Notes under the pieces: generated by a model
Databases searched by the model: none
Told to the model about the DNA's origin: nothing
The model's input: only the letters and a program-made list of their open reading frames with translations
Source: Thozetella sp. PMI_491
Taxonomy: Eukaryota > Ascomycota > Sordariomycetes > Chaetosphaeriales > Chaetosphaeriaceae
DNA: 64,000 nt
Direction of reading: 5' to 3'
Assembly: GCA_021432635.1 (NCBI GenBank)
Contig: MU270040.1
Location: forward strand, 618,811-682,810
Position numbers and translations under genes: made by a program
Shown: positions 23,270 to 35,219 of the stretch, piece by piece
How positions within the stretch are numbered: the stretch's first letter is position 1
How the letters are laid out: every line of letters begins with the position of its first letter

Positions 23270-24030
23270 ATGACGGAACCACTCACCAAGGTCGACTCTG
23301 CCGTCCAGGGCATCACACCAGCGGCCAAGGAGGCCAAGAACCGCCGGCAGAGCTCTGCTGCCGCGCCTGGCGTGATGAACGTCAATGACCTGGGTAGGTC
23401 TTCTCCGTGCCACGAGGCAGCCTTCCCCCCCTCCCCTCCTTTCCCGCTTCCCCGCACCTCCGGAACCGGCTCACCCGTACTAACACGTTGTGCATGGCAG
23501 AGTCCCAGGGCATTGAGCTCAAGATTGCCCCCGAGACCCAGAAGCTGGGATGGTGAGAGCTCCCTCGTTGCCTCTCTGTCGCCGCCCTCCATCTCGCTGA
23601 CGCCTTGCTTGCCGCCTCACAGGAAGATCAACACATCAACATCTACAGTAGATGACCCAGCCTACCTCAAGCTGCTCCTCACAACACCACCCATCAAGAA
23701 GATTGACCTTCACTTCCCATTGGGGCTGGAGGTAACAGCAAGGAACCTCAAGGGCGTCACCATCAAGGATGCATTGGACGCCATCTACAAGCAGTTCAAG
23801 AAGAGGGTATGCACTGACCAGCTTCCCGTTCCCCACGTTCCATCTACCCTTAAGAGTGCTCCTTATTGACGCTCTGCATCTAGGCCGATGATGAGTTGGA
23901 CAACCCATACCTTAAGGGATTTGAGTGGGACAAGGAGGAGTCATGGACACGGCTCGTCGTCCACCTCCAGAAAGAGTCCGGCATCTCCCACAGCGGCAAG
24001 GGCAAGAAGAAGAAGAACGAGGACGCCTAG
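23270..24030 (+). CDS. DUF6699-like fungal protein
   Basis: Four exons: 23270-23393, 23501-23552, 23623-23806 and 23884-24030. The introns start GTAGGT, GTGAGA and GTATGC; intron 1 has TACTAAC. The 168-aa product has a low-complexity N-terminus. The core reads WKINTSTSTVDDPAYLKLLL, TTPPIKKIDLHFP, LEVTARNLKGVTIKDALDAI and YKQFKKRADDELDN. This is the pattern of DUF6699, a small domain common in fungi without known function. It closes with a Lys-rich tail (GKGKKKKNEDA) that could bind nucleic acid or direct nuclear entry. There is no signal peptide or membrane helix. The splicing is well supported by frame continuity at all three junctions; the domain name is from memory of the pattern. Confidence 0.72.
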
Positions 24031-24977
24031 GCGTGTAGCCCCCCTATCGTACCCCCTCTTCCGTCCGTTTCCCGCATTTGTTGCCCGTAGCTTTTCGATT
24101 TGGGGGCGCTCGGCTTGCGTTGTCGACGTTGTACAATGGGACACAGTGTAAGGGCAGACCGGCGAATCGGCGGGATCCGTTAGGTCTCTAGGCTTGCTTT
24201 CTCCTCGGGGTCAAATGGAATGCAATTCCTTTGGCCGATTATGTCACGGCATCCATTCTAACAGGCTGGACCATGGGCTACCTTCATCGCTACTCCATAG
24301 GCAATTCACAGCATCTCCAGCCACCCCCGGTCCTCTGCTCCGTGCGAAAAGTGAATGCTTCCACCGTCATAAGTGAGCGTGTATGCTCTAGACTTGAATG
24401 TGGGAAATGTCTCTCGATACGGATAGCTCTTTGGAGCAAAGCTCTGGAGCAAGCTCTATCCGTGACCGGAAAGCATAGCTCTCCATCCCCGTGACTTGCC
24501 AGGCTGACTGCGCTGTGCCGTACCTCCAGCTCCGTTGTGAGTTCCTGCAGCAGGGGCCGGAATCGACACGGAATCCCCTGGAGCTAGCCGCCCTCCCTCC
24601 CCTACCTCCCCGCCTTATCACACAGCCCATTTTCTGTCTTTGTCAGCGGCAACCGCTCTGCTCTCATGTGACCGCCGGAATCCCGCTCCCCAAACTCTTC
24701 AGCCGAAGTGGAATCCATGGGCCGCACCCCACATTCCCCCGCGGATTCCCGGCGGCGGATAGCGTCGGTCTTGTTCCGCCGTGCGGAATCGACGCTCGCT
24801 CCCGGAAACCTTATGGGAGGAACCCAGTCAACGTCACCCCGGGACACGGGGGGAGGCTTTAATACGGTGCGGCGGCCTCGATCATTCTGTACTTCATAAT
24901 CTGGCTATCAACGATTAAAACGTCGTCTAGCGTCCCGAGGCTTGAACCCGCGAGGCTCGTCCCGCCCAGTAGTGACC
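24031..24977. other. Intergenic region, 0.95 kb
   Basis: This is the upstream region of the homogentisate dioxygenase gene. Nothing recognisable is seen besides C/G-rich sequence near 24,700-24,850. Confidence 0.45.
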
Positions 24978-26437
24978 ATGCCGGTGACGCAATTCGAGTT
25001 CAAGGAGAAGTACCGTTATCAGAACGGTTTCGACAACCAATTCGAGTGAGCAGGACCAGCGGGGATTGCTGATGACCGGCCGGGTTGCAGTAACTGACAG
25101 GGCTTGATAGGACGGAAGCCGTCCCGGGCGCGCTACCCGTCGGCCACAACTCCCCGCAGAAGCCGCCGCTCGGCTTGTACGCGGAGAAGCTCTCTGGAAC
25201 GGCCTTCACGGCGCCTCGGCACGAGAACAAGCAGACATGGACGTACAGGATACTCCCTTCTGCTTCACACCCGCCCTTTGAGCTGGCCAAGGTAGGCGAG
25301 GAAATCGCCGAGCACTTCGAGCCCAAGAAGCTCCAGTACATTCCCAACCAGCTGCGGTGGGATCCTTTCGACCATGAGGAGGATACCGACTTCGTATCGG
25401 GCTTGCATCTAGTGGCGGGCGCCGGCGACCCCACCGTCAAGCAGGGCATCGCCATCTACATCTACGCCGCTGGCAAGTCCATGGACGAGCGGTCGGCCTT
25501 CTACTCGGCCGACGGCGACCTCTTGCTCGTCGCGCAGGACGGCGTGCTCGACATCCGCACCGAGCTCGGCTGGCTGCTCGTGCGCCCCATGGAGATCGCC
25601 GTGATCCCGCGCGGCGTCAAGTACCAGGTCCACCTGCCGGCCGGTCCGGCCCGCGGCTACGCGCTGGAGCTGTACCAGGGCCACTTCCTGCTGCCGGAGC
25701 TGGGCCCCATCGGCTCCAACGGGCTGGCCAACGCGCGGGACTTCCAGGCCCCCGTGGCCAGCTTCAGCGAGGACCACGGCACCACGGCGTCCAACGGGCC
25801 GAACGGGTACACCGTCACGGCCAAGTTCAACAACACGCTGTTCTCGACGGTCCAGCCGCACACGCCCTTTGACGTGGTCGCCTGGCACGGCAACTACTAC
25901 CCGTACAAGTACGACCTCGGCCGCTTCAACACCATCGGCTCCATCTCGTTCGACCACCCCGACCCTTCCATCTTCACGGTGCTGTCGGCGCCGACCGACC
26001 ACATCGGCACGGCCGTGGCCGACTTTGTCATCTTCCCGCCGCGCTGGCTGGTGGGCGAGGACACGTTCCGGCCGCCGTGGTACCACCGCAACACGATGAG
26101 CGAGTTTATGGGCCTGATCACGGGGGCGTACGACGCGAAGAAGGGCGGCTCGGGCGGGTTCGTGCCGGGCGGCGCGAGCCTGCACAACGTCATGAGCGGC
26201 CACGGCCCGGACGCCGAGAGCTACGAGGGCGCGCGCAACGCCGAGCTCGCCCCGGCCAAGGTGGGCGCCGGCAGCTGCGCCTTCATGTTTGAGAGCTGTC
26301 TGATGGTGGGCGTGACCGAGTGGGGCCTCAAGAAGTGCGCCAAGGTCCAGGCCGAGTACAGCGACCACAGCTGGGGCGGGGTCAAGGTGCACTGGCGCCG
26401 GCCCGAGGGGGCCGACGCCGCAAGCCACTTGTTGTGA
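24978..26437 (+). CDS. hmgA: Homogentisate 1,2-dioxygenase
   Basis: Exon 1 is 24978-25045 ([20 protein letters not shown]), intron 25046-25110 (GTGAGC...AACTGACA...GATAG) and exon 2 25111-26437; 464 aa. Family blocks are complete: [36 protein letters not shown] and [16 protein letters not shown]. The iron ligands are in [12 protein letters not shown] (His348, Glu354) and SGHGPD (His387), spaced as in the human enzyme apart from a three-residue insertion. It opens the ring of homogentisate to maleylacetoacetate in phenylalanine/tyrosine breakdown and limits pyomelanin formation. The partner genes fahA and maiA, clustered with it in some fungi, are not next to it here. The coding sequence is strongly G/C-biased at third positions. 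Confidence 0.97.
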
Positions 26438-27699
26438 TGCCCGGAGCGAGCAGGCCGGGCTGGCGGATCTGCGGGCCCATTGTCGCCCCCTTTGGGTTGC
26501 GTTGGCCGGAGGTGGGTTTGTCGCACATAAAACGCGCAGCCGCTAGTCACGCGGAGAGGACAGCCCATGCACGAGAATGAGTCATGAGCACAACGGGGGA
26601 GGAAGGCGGTCGGCTCGTGCGAAGGCAGTATCGTATGTACGACTCTCAGTTTCGGGGTGGACGGAAGAATAGACAAGCCTGGGCTCAGTAATTCATCCCC
26701 TCGATATAGTGAGAGAATAGCACGCAGTTGGGCACGGAATAGCAGCCCACCGCTTTAGGAACATGCAAAGACAGGGTTTGTCTGCTGTGGTATCTGAAGA
26801 TCGTGATATCATGGCACTGCTGTGCTCGTCATACCCTCGGGGCAACGCCCAGCTCGAGCCGAGCTCCCCTGCCCGCCTAGGCACACACTAGTGTTCCCGT
26901 AATGCTACGGCCTGCCCCCTGAAAACGAAACAAAATCCGTAGAATGCAGCCATCCGGAAGCCGGGTCCCCAAAGCGTCACGCCGACCAGGCCGTCCTTCC
27001 GTATTTTATGTATGTCCGCCATCCCCTTGGAATGAATGAAAAAGGCCGGCGCCGTCATCACCATCGTCCACCGTGGTCTCATTATATGATTTCGTAGCAG
27101 ATCAAAAAGAAAGGTATCATGTATGCGGGATGCTGGGGCGACGCGGCGACTAGTCGTCTGCTGACCATCACTCTGTGTCGCCAACTCTTCGCTGTCCTTT
27201 TGCCCTTCTTTTTTTCCCTCAACTTGGACAAGTGCCACCTCAGCCCGCCAACCAAATGATCAACCAAATATGCAGCCCTGGGTCCCCTGTACGATGCTAA
27301 TGCTGCCAAAAAGAATTGGGTTCGAATGTGGTGTGCCCATGCCACTCTTTCGTGTTGTACTGCCAGGCCGTCATGTGCCTGCCTGCCCATGCGAGGCGAC
27401 CTAAGACTTAGTACAGCCGGGTGAGGCGAGTTTCGAGCATGCGTATGATTTGGGCGAGAATGTAGCGGGCTCTTCCGTGGAGAACGAACCCAGCCAAAGT
27501 ATAGCGTGTATGCGGAGTCAGTAGGCGCACTCTCGGGGGCTGCGCTGTTTCGCCGTGCCGCGAAGGAAGGAGGCAACTGCAGTTGCGCCACGCGGGCACA
27601 CCAACTTCCGACCTCGATGTGGTCCTTCTCCGCTATCCTTTTGTGATAAATGGATGGGTTACCGGGGAGGATGCTCCCGCTTCCAGCTCGCTTAGCACC
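26438..27699. other. Convergent intergenic region, 1.26 kb
   Basis: The region lies between the ends of the homogentisate dioxygenase (+) and LaeA-like (-) genes. Short open frames on minus (26,888-27,591) overlap each other in several frames and show no domain; none is supported. Confidence 0.45.
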
Positions 27700-29960
27700 T
27701 CAAGACGGAGCGTCCAGCGGCTTCCTCCCGTATACGACGTGAAAGGGGTAGTACGTGTGAAACTTGCTGTCCATGACGGCCTTGCGCACGTCCATGAGGA
27801 AGATCTCGATCTGCAACGGCGTCCAGCTCAGGCCAGTAGCCAGGGGCCGCTGAGCGAAACCGCGCAGACCGTCCATGACGGCGGTCCGTAGGAACAGGCC
27901 ACACAGGCGGAGGCGCTTGTCGCGCGGCCACACGCCGAGGGGACACTTGTGCGACACAGCCTGAATGTCCTCGAAGCCAGCTTCGGCCAGCTTTTCGCGG
28001 ATGTTCAGGATGGCGTGCAGCTCGGAGCCCAACGCACGCATTCCCTGTTCTAGGTATTGCAAGAAGGCCCGCCAGGCATAGGGCGTCTCAGGTGTCAGGG
28101 AGTCGTCGTCGCAGTGCGCCCAGTACTCCAGCTCTTGGATCTCGATGTAACCGCCAGGCTTGAGATGGCTGCAATGGGTGTCAGTCGCCCTAGAGGTAGT
28201 AATCATGGCTACTGCCACTCTCCTCCTGCACCCGCGCCTTTAGAAGCACTTACGTGTAGGCCTGCTTAAGCACTCCTTTGATATCTCGTATGGAGTGGAG
28301 CACATGTCGGATGTGGATGTAGTCGAATTTGTCGCCCTGGTCTACCCACTCCTCCTCAATGTCGTCGATGAAGAAGTGCACGTTCTCGGGTACGTAGTTG
28401 GGCTGAATCGGCGAGAGGTCGAGGCCGGTGATCTCTGTCGCTGGGTACTTGTCGCCTACTACACGGCGAGGAACACACGGGTTAGCCACCACAACTTAGT
28501 CATGCAAGAGAGGACAGAGAATCAAATCCGTCGCGCCACGTTTCGACCCCTAGAGAGAGCGCTGAGCTGGCCCGCGAACCGGAGGCTGACTGTAGGCAGG
28601 AGAAANNNNNNNNNNNNNNNNNNNNNNNNNNNNNNNNNNNNNNNNNNNNNNNNNNNNNNNNNNNNNNNNNNNNNNNNNNNNNNNNNNNNNNNNNNNNNNN
28701 NNNNNNNNNNNNNNNNNNNNNNCCCCCCCCCCCCCCCCCCAAAGAAATGCCGTTCCAGGCGTCCGACTGGCCCGGATTGGAGCGCTGATGTGCCACAAGG
28801 ACGCCCAGCGCGCCAAGGTGCCTCAAACGGCGGTCCTGCCGTCTGGCTGACGATGCGGCGGCGGCACAGATCGACGCTTAGAATGGAATAAGCCACTTAC
28901 ACTCAATCGCCCAAATCCCAGTTCCCGTTCCTGTTCGTGGGTAACACAGATCAGCATCTTGTCTCAGTGCTATGCGACAGCAACGACTACACAGCTAGCC
29001 GCCGCAAACAGTCGCCGGAAGACTGCTGCTCGGCTGGAAGGAGCCAACTTTGGCCGATCCCTCCCCCGTCCAGCAGCATGTTAGGTCCTGGGATACTGCA
29101 GGCCAGCGTTGCGACGTGGCTATCAGGCGTCGTCATTGGCCAGCCCGACGCCATTTTGTCGGTGCATCCGGTGGCAGCATCGGTTGGCTTCCGCGGTCGC
29201 TAAGAAAGTTGCCACGTTCTTCGTAACGAAGAGCGACCTCGCTTCTAGCAAGGAGCGCCTCGCCCCCCTCGCCCTAGGCACCAAGCACCCCGCGGCACCC
29301 AACCAGTCCCGGTCGGACGGTGCTGTGTTGACCTGCAGCAGGCGGCTAACCGCGCCAGCGGTTCCCTCTAAGCCGTGGATTCGGAGTGTAGTCGCGGAGG
29401 TGGGCGAGGAATGTCGTCGCGAGAGAAAATGGGCCAGGAGGCAACTTAAAGCAAGAGAAGGAAAGCGGCAAGAACATACCTAAGTCTAGCACTTGGGCCC
29501 CGGCCTGGAGCCGTTCCTCGATGGGGGCATAAAAGTACTTGCCCCTAGATAGTATGAGGCACATGGTGTGCTTCATGTCGTCTCGGTTCTGCTCGACCTC
29601 GTCGTTGGGGAATGCATACCGTCCGTCTCGGAAGGCGTGGTATCGCAAGCCGCCTTCGTAGACGTGCGCGCGCACCGACGACGTCATGGAGCTGGGATAC
29701 TTTTCCATGTCGGTCTCAAACGAAAAAGTCTCTCCGGTCCCCGACGAGTTGGTATCCCGTGTGCTGATGCGGGAATGTGAAGATTGGGATTGTTGGCTGG
29801 ACGTGGGCGAGGTTGCGTTCCCCGGCACCCGCAGCGGCAGATGTTCGAGCTCGCCAACGGCGGCGTACAGCTCCTCCTCGGACTCTGTCCCGACCGCCAT
29901 GTCGGTCGAGGATGACGAGGGCGAGAGGCGAGAGGCGCCATCAGGTTGGTCTGTGGACAT
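27700..29960 (-). CDS. LaeA-like SAM-dependent methyltransferase
   Basis: Four exons on minus: 29960-29480, 28930-28901 (only 30 nt), 28458-28254 and 28168-27700. Splicing gives 394 aa and recreates the SAM-binding motif VLDLGTGTGIWAIE (residues 157-170), which spans exons 1-2. ITGLDLSPIQPNYVPENVHF, the post-I/II motifs DKFDYIHIRHV and HLKPGGYIEIQE, and the distal YPFHVVYGRKP follow. The first 90 residues are Ser/Thr-rich and acidic. LaeA and LaeA-like (Llm) proteins regulate secondary metabolism and development. This family is large in Sordariomycetes, so it is called LaeA-like, not LaeA. Introns 1 (549 nt) and 2 (442 nt, with an assembly gap) are long for this genome. The microexon was chosen because it alone supplies GTGIWAIE. 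Confidence 0.85.
28606..28722. other. Assembly gap (117 N) beside an 18-C run
   Basis: Bases 28606-28722 are unknown and are followed directly by 18 C (28723-28740). The gap lies within intron 2 of the LaeA-like gene, so the coding sequence is unaffected. The neighbouring homopolymer suggests the true sequence is a longer G/C tract that defeated assembly. Confidence 0.95.
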
Positions 29961-31283
29961 GGTGGCGAAGGTGCAGATTATGTACACGGTGCAAGATGGC
30001 AGCGGCCGTGGTGAGGATTCAGCCGTGTATAGGTCGAAGCCGAGCCTGGGAAAGAGTCGATGGTCGACGTTGTCGTCGAGCCTCAGGGGAGCCCAGATTC
30101 ATAATCAGGAAAGGTAAGATCAATATGGGGAGGTCTTGACCTGACTAAGACCGTAGCATGCGCAAGCGGAATCCAGGTGAGCGGTCTCCAAAGTGACGGC
30201 AGGGCGTGACCGTCCGTGGCGGCTTATAAGTGAAGAAGGGGGGAGAGGAGAAAAGGGGAAAAAAAATAACGTAAGCCGGGGCGAGGTCGGCGACACCCAC
30301 GGCAGAGGGACGAGACGAGCAGGGTCAGGCTGGGGGCACAAACGTGAGTAAGGGATAGCCGGGGAGTCCCCACAGGCAGGGAACCTCTAACCTCGATACC
30401 GGTGGTTCGGGTCTGTTGGGTTCGCCCCGAGGATCAGGAAGGGTTTTTTTTTTTTGGCCTGGAGGACGTGGGATGGGGAACGGCGGGATATGAAGGTAAC
30501 GCAGCTGCCAACCCTCTTGGCCCCTGGCTCCTGGCTCGTGCCTGTTGGCTGGACCCTGTCTGGCTCCTCGGATGTTTTCCCTCGCTGATGGGTTAGACCA
30601 CAGGCGCTTGGGTCCCTCTCTGCTTAAGAGGGAGGGGGCCGCACTCTTCGACTCTGCGATAGGTCATTCAGAGTCTTGGAGGGGGGGAGAGCATCCAAGC
30701 GGGCGGGACAAGGGGGGGCAGGCTAGGCTATCGCAGATTGCGAGTATGCCTGTCTCCGTGACTGGGCGAATCGAGAGTTGCAGGGGGGTGTGGTTGGTGC
30801 TAGTCTGGTACGGCGGGCCCTATCTCACCACACTACTGCGGGAAGGCTCTCTAGCGACAGCTATATCAGCGCCTATGAACTTGCTTGGTGCAACCTCTTG
30901 GATGTGGTGGGGGGGATCCGCCAGATGAGGCAGCACGTATGCGATGGCACCGTGAACATCGGGACGAGCCCATCGAGTGAGTGACGGCTGCGACGCAGGC
31001 GGTCGTGGCTCTCATTTGATGGACGGTCGCGCGTGTTGTGCAGGAACGGCCGGCGTGGCCCCGTCGCTGCGCATGTCTTGCGGCCAGGATGGAAAAGGAA
31101 AGAGCCTTGGAGTCTTGGCTCTGGGTTTCAGCCGCACCACCTGCACTTGTCTGCCGCTGCCACCAGGCCCTGGTGTTTGCCGCAGCTCGCGGTGAAATTG
31201 GCAGAAGGGGCGAGAACAATGGTACCGGTGGTTTGGTCGCGGCGTGGACGTGCGCGACCGGGGTAGAGGGGGTAAAGGCCCTT

Positions 31284-31356
<73 letters not shown>

Positions 31357-34300
31357 CTTTAGCACGTCTCGGTCTGGCTTCCAAAGTGGCTTCCAGAGAT
31401 GCTGTGGAGCCCGGCCGAGCGTTGGGCCGGCTGTCCCTTGGGCGGTGTTGACCCCGACACCCTTTGCTACCTACACACACAGGTAGCCTAGGTACTTCGT
31501 GTAATTACTTCGTTCACACACACTGACACACACACAGTCACCTGGCCCCGAGACGCATGATTCAAGAGGCTCCCGGAAACAGAACCAAAAATACGCGTCC
31601 ACCCCAAGCGCCTGTGACCGACCGCGCGGCCGCCCGGCAGCCAGCCACCTAGACGCTGACTGCCCTCTGGAGGAGCCTGCAGCTGCGCTCTTCGCTTGCG
31701 AGGTGGGGATGTAAGCGAATCTGCAGGCTTCTCCTACCGCGACGATGCGGCCAGGAAAGGCATCCCGTACTGCCGGGCAGAGGCTCAGGCGGGCTCCCAA
31801 GAGCTCCCAACCCCCTGCCCTGGCACCACCAGACATACAAATCGCGCAGCCAATTGCTAGGGCACGATGCGAGATTGCAAGAATGCCCATAGTTCGGGAA
31901 GATACATCCACTATGGCCCAGGGGGGTCCTTATATAGCGCGCTGGCCGGGCTTGGTTTCCCGGGCTAGCGGATGCCCTGGCGTCTCGACCCGAGAAGCTG
32001 GGAATGAGGCGTCGACGGGCGGTTCGTAATGGCTCGCGGGAAGGAAGAAGGGGGCCTCTGAAGCGACCGGGATCCACCCCGTTGTTCCATTCCATGCGAG
32101 CTAGAAATGATTTGGCAAACGCCCGCCGGATGGCGGCGCTGGCACCGACTTGGGATAATGCATAGAGACAAAAGGACCGTGGCAGGACCTTTCCTGGGAC
32201 AGCTCGACCCAACAGGCTGGATCAAGTCGATTAAAGGGGGAGATCAATCACTCGTCCCGAAGGTCTGGGAAGAAGCGGCGCAGTTGCCGGCCGGGGTCTA
32301 GTCTACCTACCGCAAAGTACTGAACAAATATTCCCGTACCTACCCCAGCGAATTAGCCCCCCGCCCCCGACGACCCAACAGTAGGGTCCCCCTACCTCTC
32401 GGAATCTTGAGTTCAGAGAAGTTTAGAGAGCAGCCTTGCGCATCTCCCCTTGTTGCTCTCCAAGCTTGGTGCCCGTCCAAGTTGCGAAAAAAGCGGCTTC
32501 CCTGGCAAGTACCAAGTCCTTTTTTTTTTTTTTTTTTTACTTTCTTCCTGGTTTGGGCGCGGGCCTATTCTCGGGATCGGTCCACCCAAACCAAGGAGCC
32601 AGCTTGGGATGAATAAGTAGGGGCAAGTAGGCAGTGGACAAGACAGGGTCCAGGTATGTACAAGACGAGACGCACACCGAACTACCGGATTCGTTCCACT
32701 CAATCTTCGTACCTGACTTGCGGAAACTACCTACGCAGCAGCACCTTCTAAAGGAAAGTGGCTTCGTATCGGAAAGCCATTAACGATAAACGGCCACCGG
32801 ACAGCACGCCGTCGTGCCTTCTAAGTTGGCGCGCGCCACTACTTCTTAATACAATTTCATTTTATTTTTATTTTCCGCCCGGTCCAATCTAGAAGGCCAG
32901 ATGTACTGCGCCAGCGGCCCCCGGGGAGGAGACTTTGCACAGACGAATCTCGATTGTTTGCAGCCGCCCCCCCTGAGCGGCCCGCGAAACAAAATAAAAT
33001 AAAAAATGACAAGGAGACTAGGGGTTGGCAAACAGAGAGCGAGAGGGCAAAAATAAAGCCGAAGCGACGGCCCGCATGGAATCACAACCAAAGCCCCTGC
33101 CTATAATCCAATCCCCCCGGTTGTGGTTGTTGCACAGCGAGGGCCGGGCGAGAGAGAGAAACAAGAGTCGAGCAGCAGCTGGAGGCCCCGATCCAGCCCC
33201 GATCCAGCCATGATCGCCTAGGCCCAACTTGCGGTGAAGATGTGCTCCCTCACGTCGCTGCACCGCTTGCTCTCGCCACCCGACCCGCCTGCGAAGAGGG
33301 TCGCAGGGTGGCCTCCGCTGCAGGTGGTTCCATTTTTGGTGAATTTCCCTCTGTTTGGGGCTTTCTCGGCGGCTCTCGTTCGTCACGACTACGTAAAACT
33401 CTGTCATCCCTTAATTATCATTTGGTTCGCTTCTTCGCCCTTTCGCCTTCTCAGCCGGCCCACCTGGGACCCAAGCCTCAACGGCCCGCCGTTTCTGCCC
33501 TGCATCGCGCGTATGTATTGTACTTAGCACCTATGTGTTAGCTTCGCCCACTTTTCCTGCCCTGGGCCTGGGCCTCTGTGCCGCTACGGAAGGAAGGGGG
33601 GGCAACCTTGGGGAGGATGGAACGAACCGAACTGCCACCCCCTCTGCCCCGGGAAAGGGCGCCGACCGGCTCTCAGGGGTGAAACAGGCAGCCCCCCCCC
33701 CCCAAAAAAGGTGCCGAGGGTGTTCGCCCACAAATCTGAAATCTGACAAGCAGCAGCATGTTGTGCTTCCGTGCTAGTGGCCCCCGTTTACCAACTTCCG
33801 GCCCACGGGGAATGCCGGCCGTGTCTTGTTCTAGGCAGTCCCCTGTGCCTGTCCCATCTCTCGGGACCCATTGATCGCTGCGATCCCATGCCTGCTACTG
33901 TAGCATATAACATAGGTCCGCTTCGGTAATAGACAACCCAATCTTCGGCATTAGATGCTCTCCACTGCTCAGGAGAGCTTCAAGCCCTATACTTTGTACC
34001 AAAAGCCACACCATTGAATTGTCTAGAAGGTCTAATCTTCTTGGAACGCCGCATTAAGTGGATATACCGACTTGCCGGCGAAGTAGCGTGGTTCTCTCAA
34101 GCCAACACGCACAAGACCCTCCCCCTCTCTCCCCATTGCCTCCCTCCCCCCAAGCTCCTTCGCGGAAAAAAGACACAAGCGAACAATACCCAATAATCTC
34201 CACCGCGTCCTCCCGCTCCGTTGTCCCGCTGGGAGCTTCGTCTTCCTCCCGGTGGATACTAAGTCTCTCCTCGTTAACTCAGATGCTGATCTGCTGCTCC

Positions 34301-35219
34301 TCGACCGCCTGCCGGCCAATGCCTTTCCTAATTACCTGCCAAGATCACCTCAGCAGGGTAAGGAGCGGGCAAAAGTCCGCATGACGACGACCGAGACGCA
34401 CAGTCCGTGTCACGATCATCGAATTATACATCTACTTAATAGCACTAAAGCTGCAAGCAACGCTGTCCCCACCGCATGGCCGACCACACAGAGTTCCCAT
34501 TCGCCGGCTGCTGCAAAAAGGTCATCGAGTCCTACGGAGCAGAGGCTCGCCCCCTCCCAGCGTGCATAGCTATCTGTGCTGGACAAGCCGGGCCCTGCCA
34601 AGCTTAACCCCGGCATAGCGAGTCAGAAGATTTGGTTCTCTCACCGGTCTCAGTTCAATGTGGAAGTTGGCTGCCGAACGTGGGGCCTCTCCTCTCTTTT
34701 GGGGGGCACTGTGACCCCCTGCAGTGGTGGATTCCTCGCTGCTGGCGGGTCACTCAGGAACACCCCCTCTCTTGTTCTGCGGCACCTTCCTGTTGCACCT
34801 CGCCACCGGGTGCCCTCTTAGGTCTACGCCTAGCCAGTGCGGCTGCCTAGATGTGGCAGGACCGTGGAACTTAGCTCCTCCGAGGAGATAGATGCTCCTA
34901 GGAACGGCTCCCGAGGGCCGCCCAGTGAGCCTTGAACCTTCATGGCCGGTACCTGGGTGAAGAACACTCCGCTCTTGCATATAATATTGTGTAATGTATA
35001 ACCCCCCACCCTGCCCGGGATATGAAAGTCAAAGGCTCCTCATTCTCGTGACGCGCCCTAGTCTACCCTGCCGGCGGGCAAGCGCCAGTTCCAAGGTTTG
35101 CACCCTTGCCTCCCCGAGGTCTGGGGGGAGGAGAAACATCCATATCCTGTGGGGCGAGATGGTCGTCACAACCGAAATAGCAAAGAGGCAAGACACACTC
35201 CCGGATCATTACCGCTCAT
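29961..35219. other. 5.3-kb stretch without a supported gene
   Basis: The stretch lies between the LaeA-like and FAD-oxidoreductase genes. It holds homopolymers (G68 at 31287-31354, T19 at 32520-32538, C12 at 33692-33703) and pyrimidine-rich segments. The proline-rich frames across the G tract are artefacts of the homopolymer. A 43-codon frame at 34476-34607 (MADHTEFPFAGCCKKVIES) with five Cys is noted but not supported. Confidence 0.5.
31287..31354. repeat. 68-base guanine homopolymer
   Basis: It is an uninterrupted run of 68 G on the given strand. Its true length in the genome is uncertain, as such tracts slip during amplification and sequencing. Confidence 0.9.

Noticed and set aside
25409-26428. 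339-codon open frame antisense to homogentisate dioxygenase
   Set aside because: It is a shadow of the G/C-rich third positions of the real gene; composition is Arg/Val/Ala-only and no domain is seen.
31012-31480. Polyproline/polyglycine frames across the G68 tract
   Set aside because: They are open only because a homopolymer has no stops; the tract length itself is uncertain.
34476-34607. 43-codon Cys-containing frame
   Set aside because: Too short, without signal peptide or relatives known to me; left as unproven.
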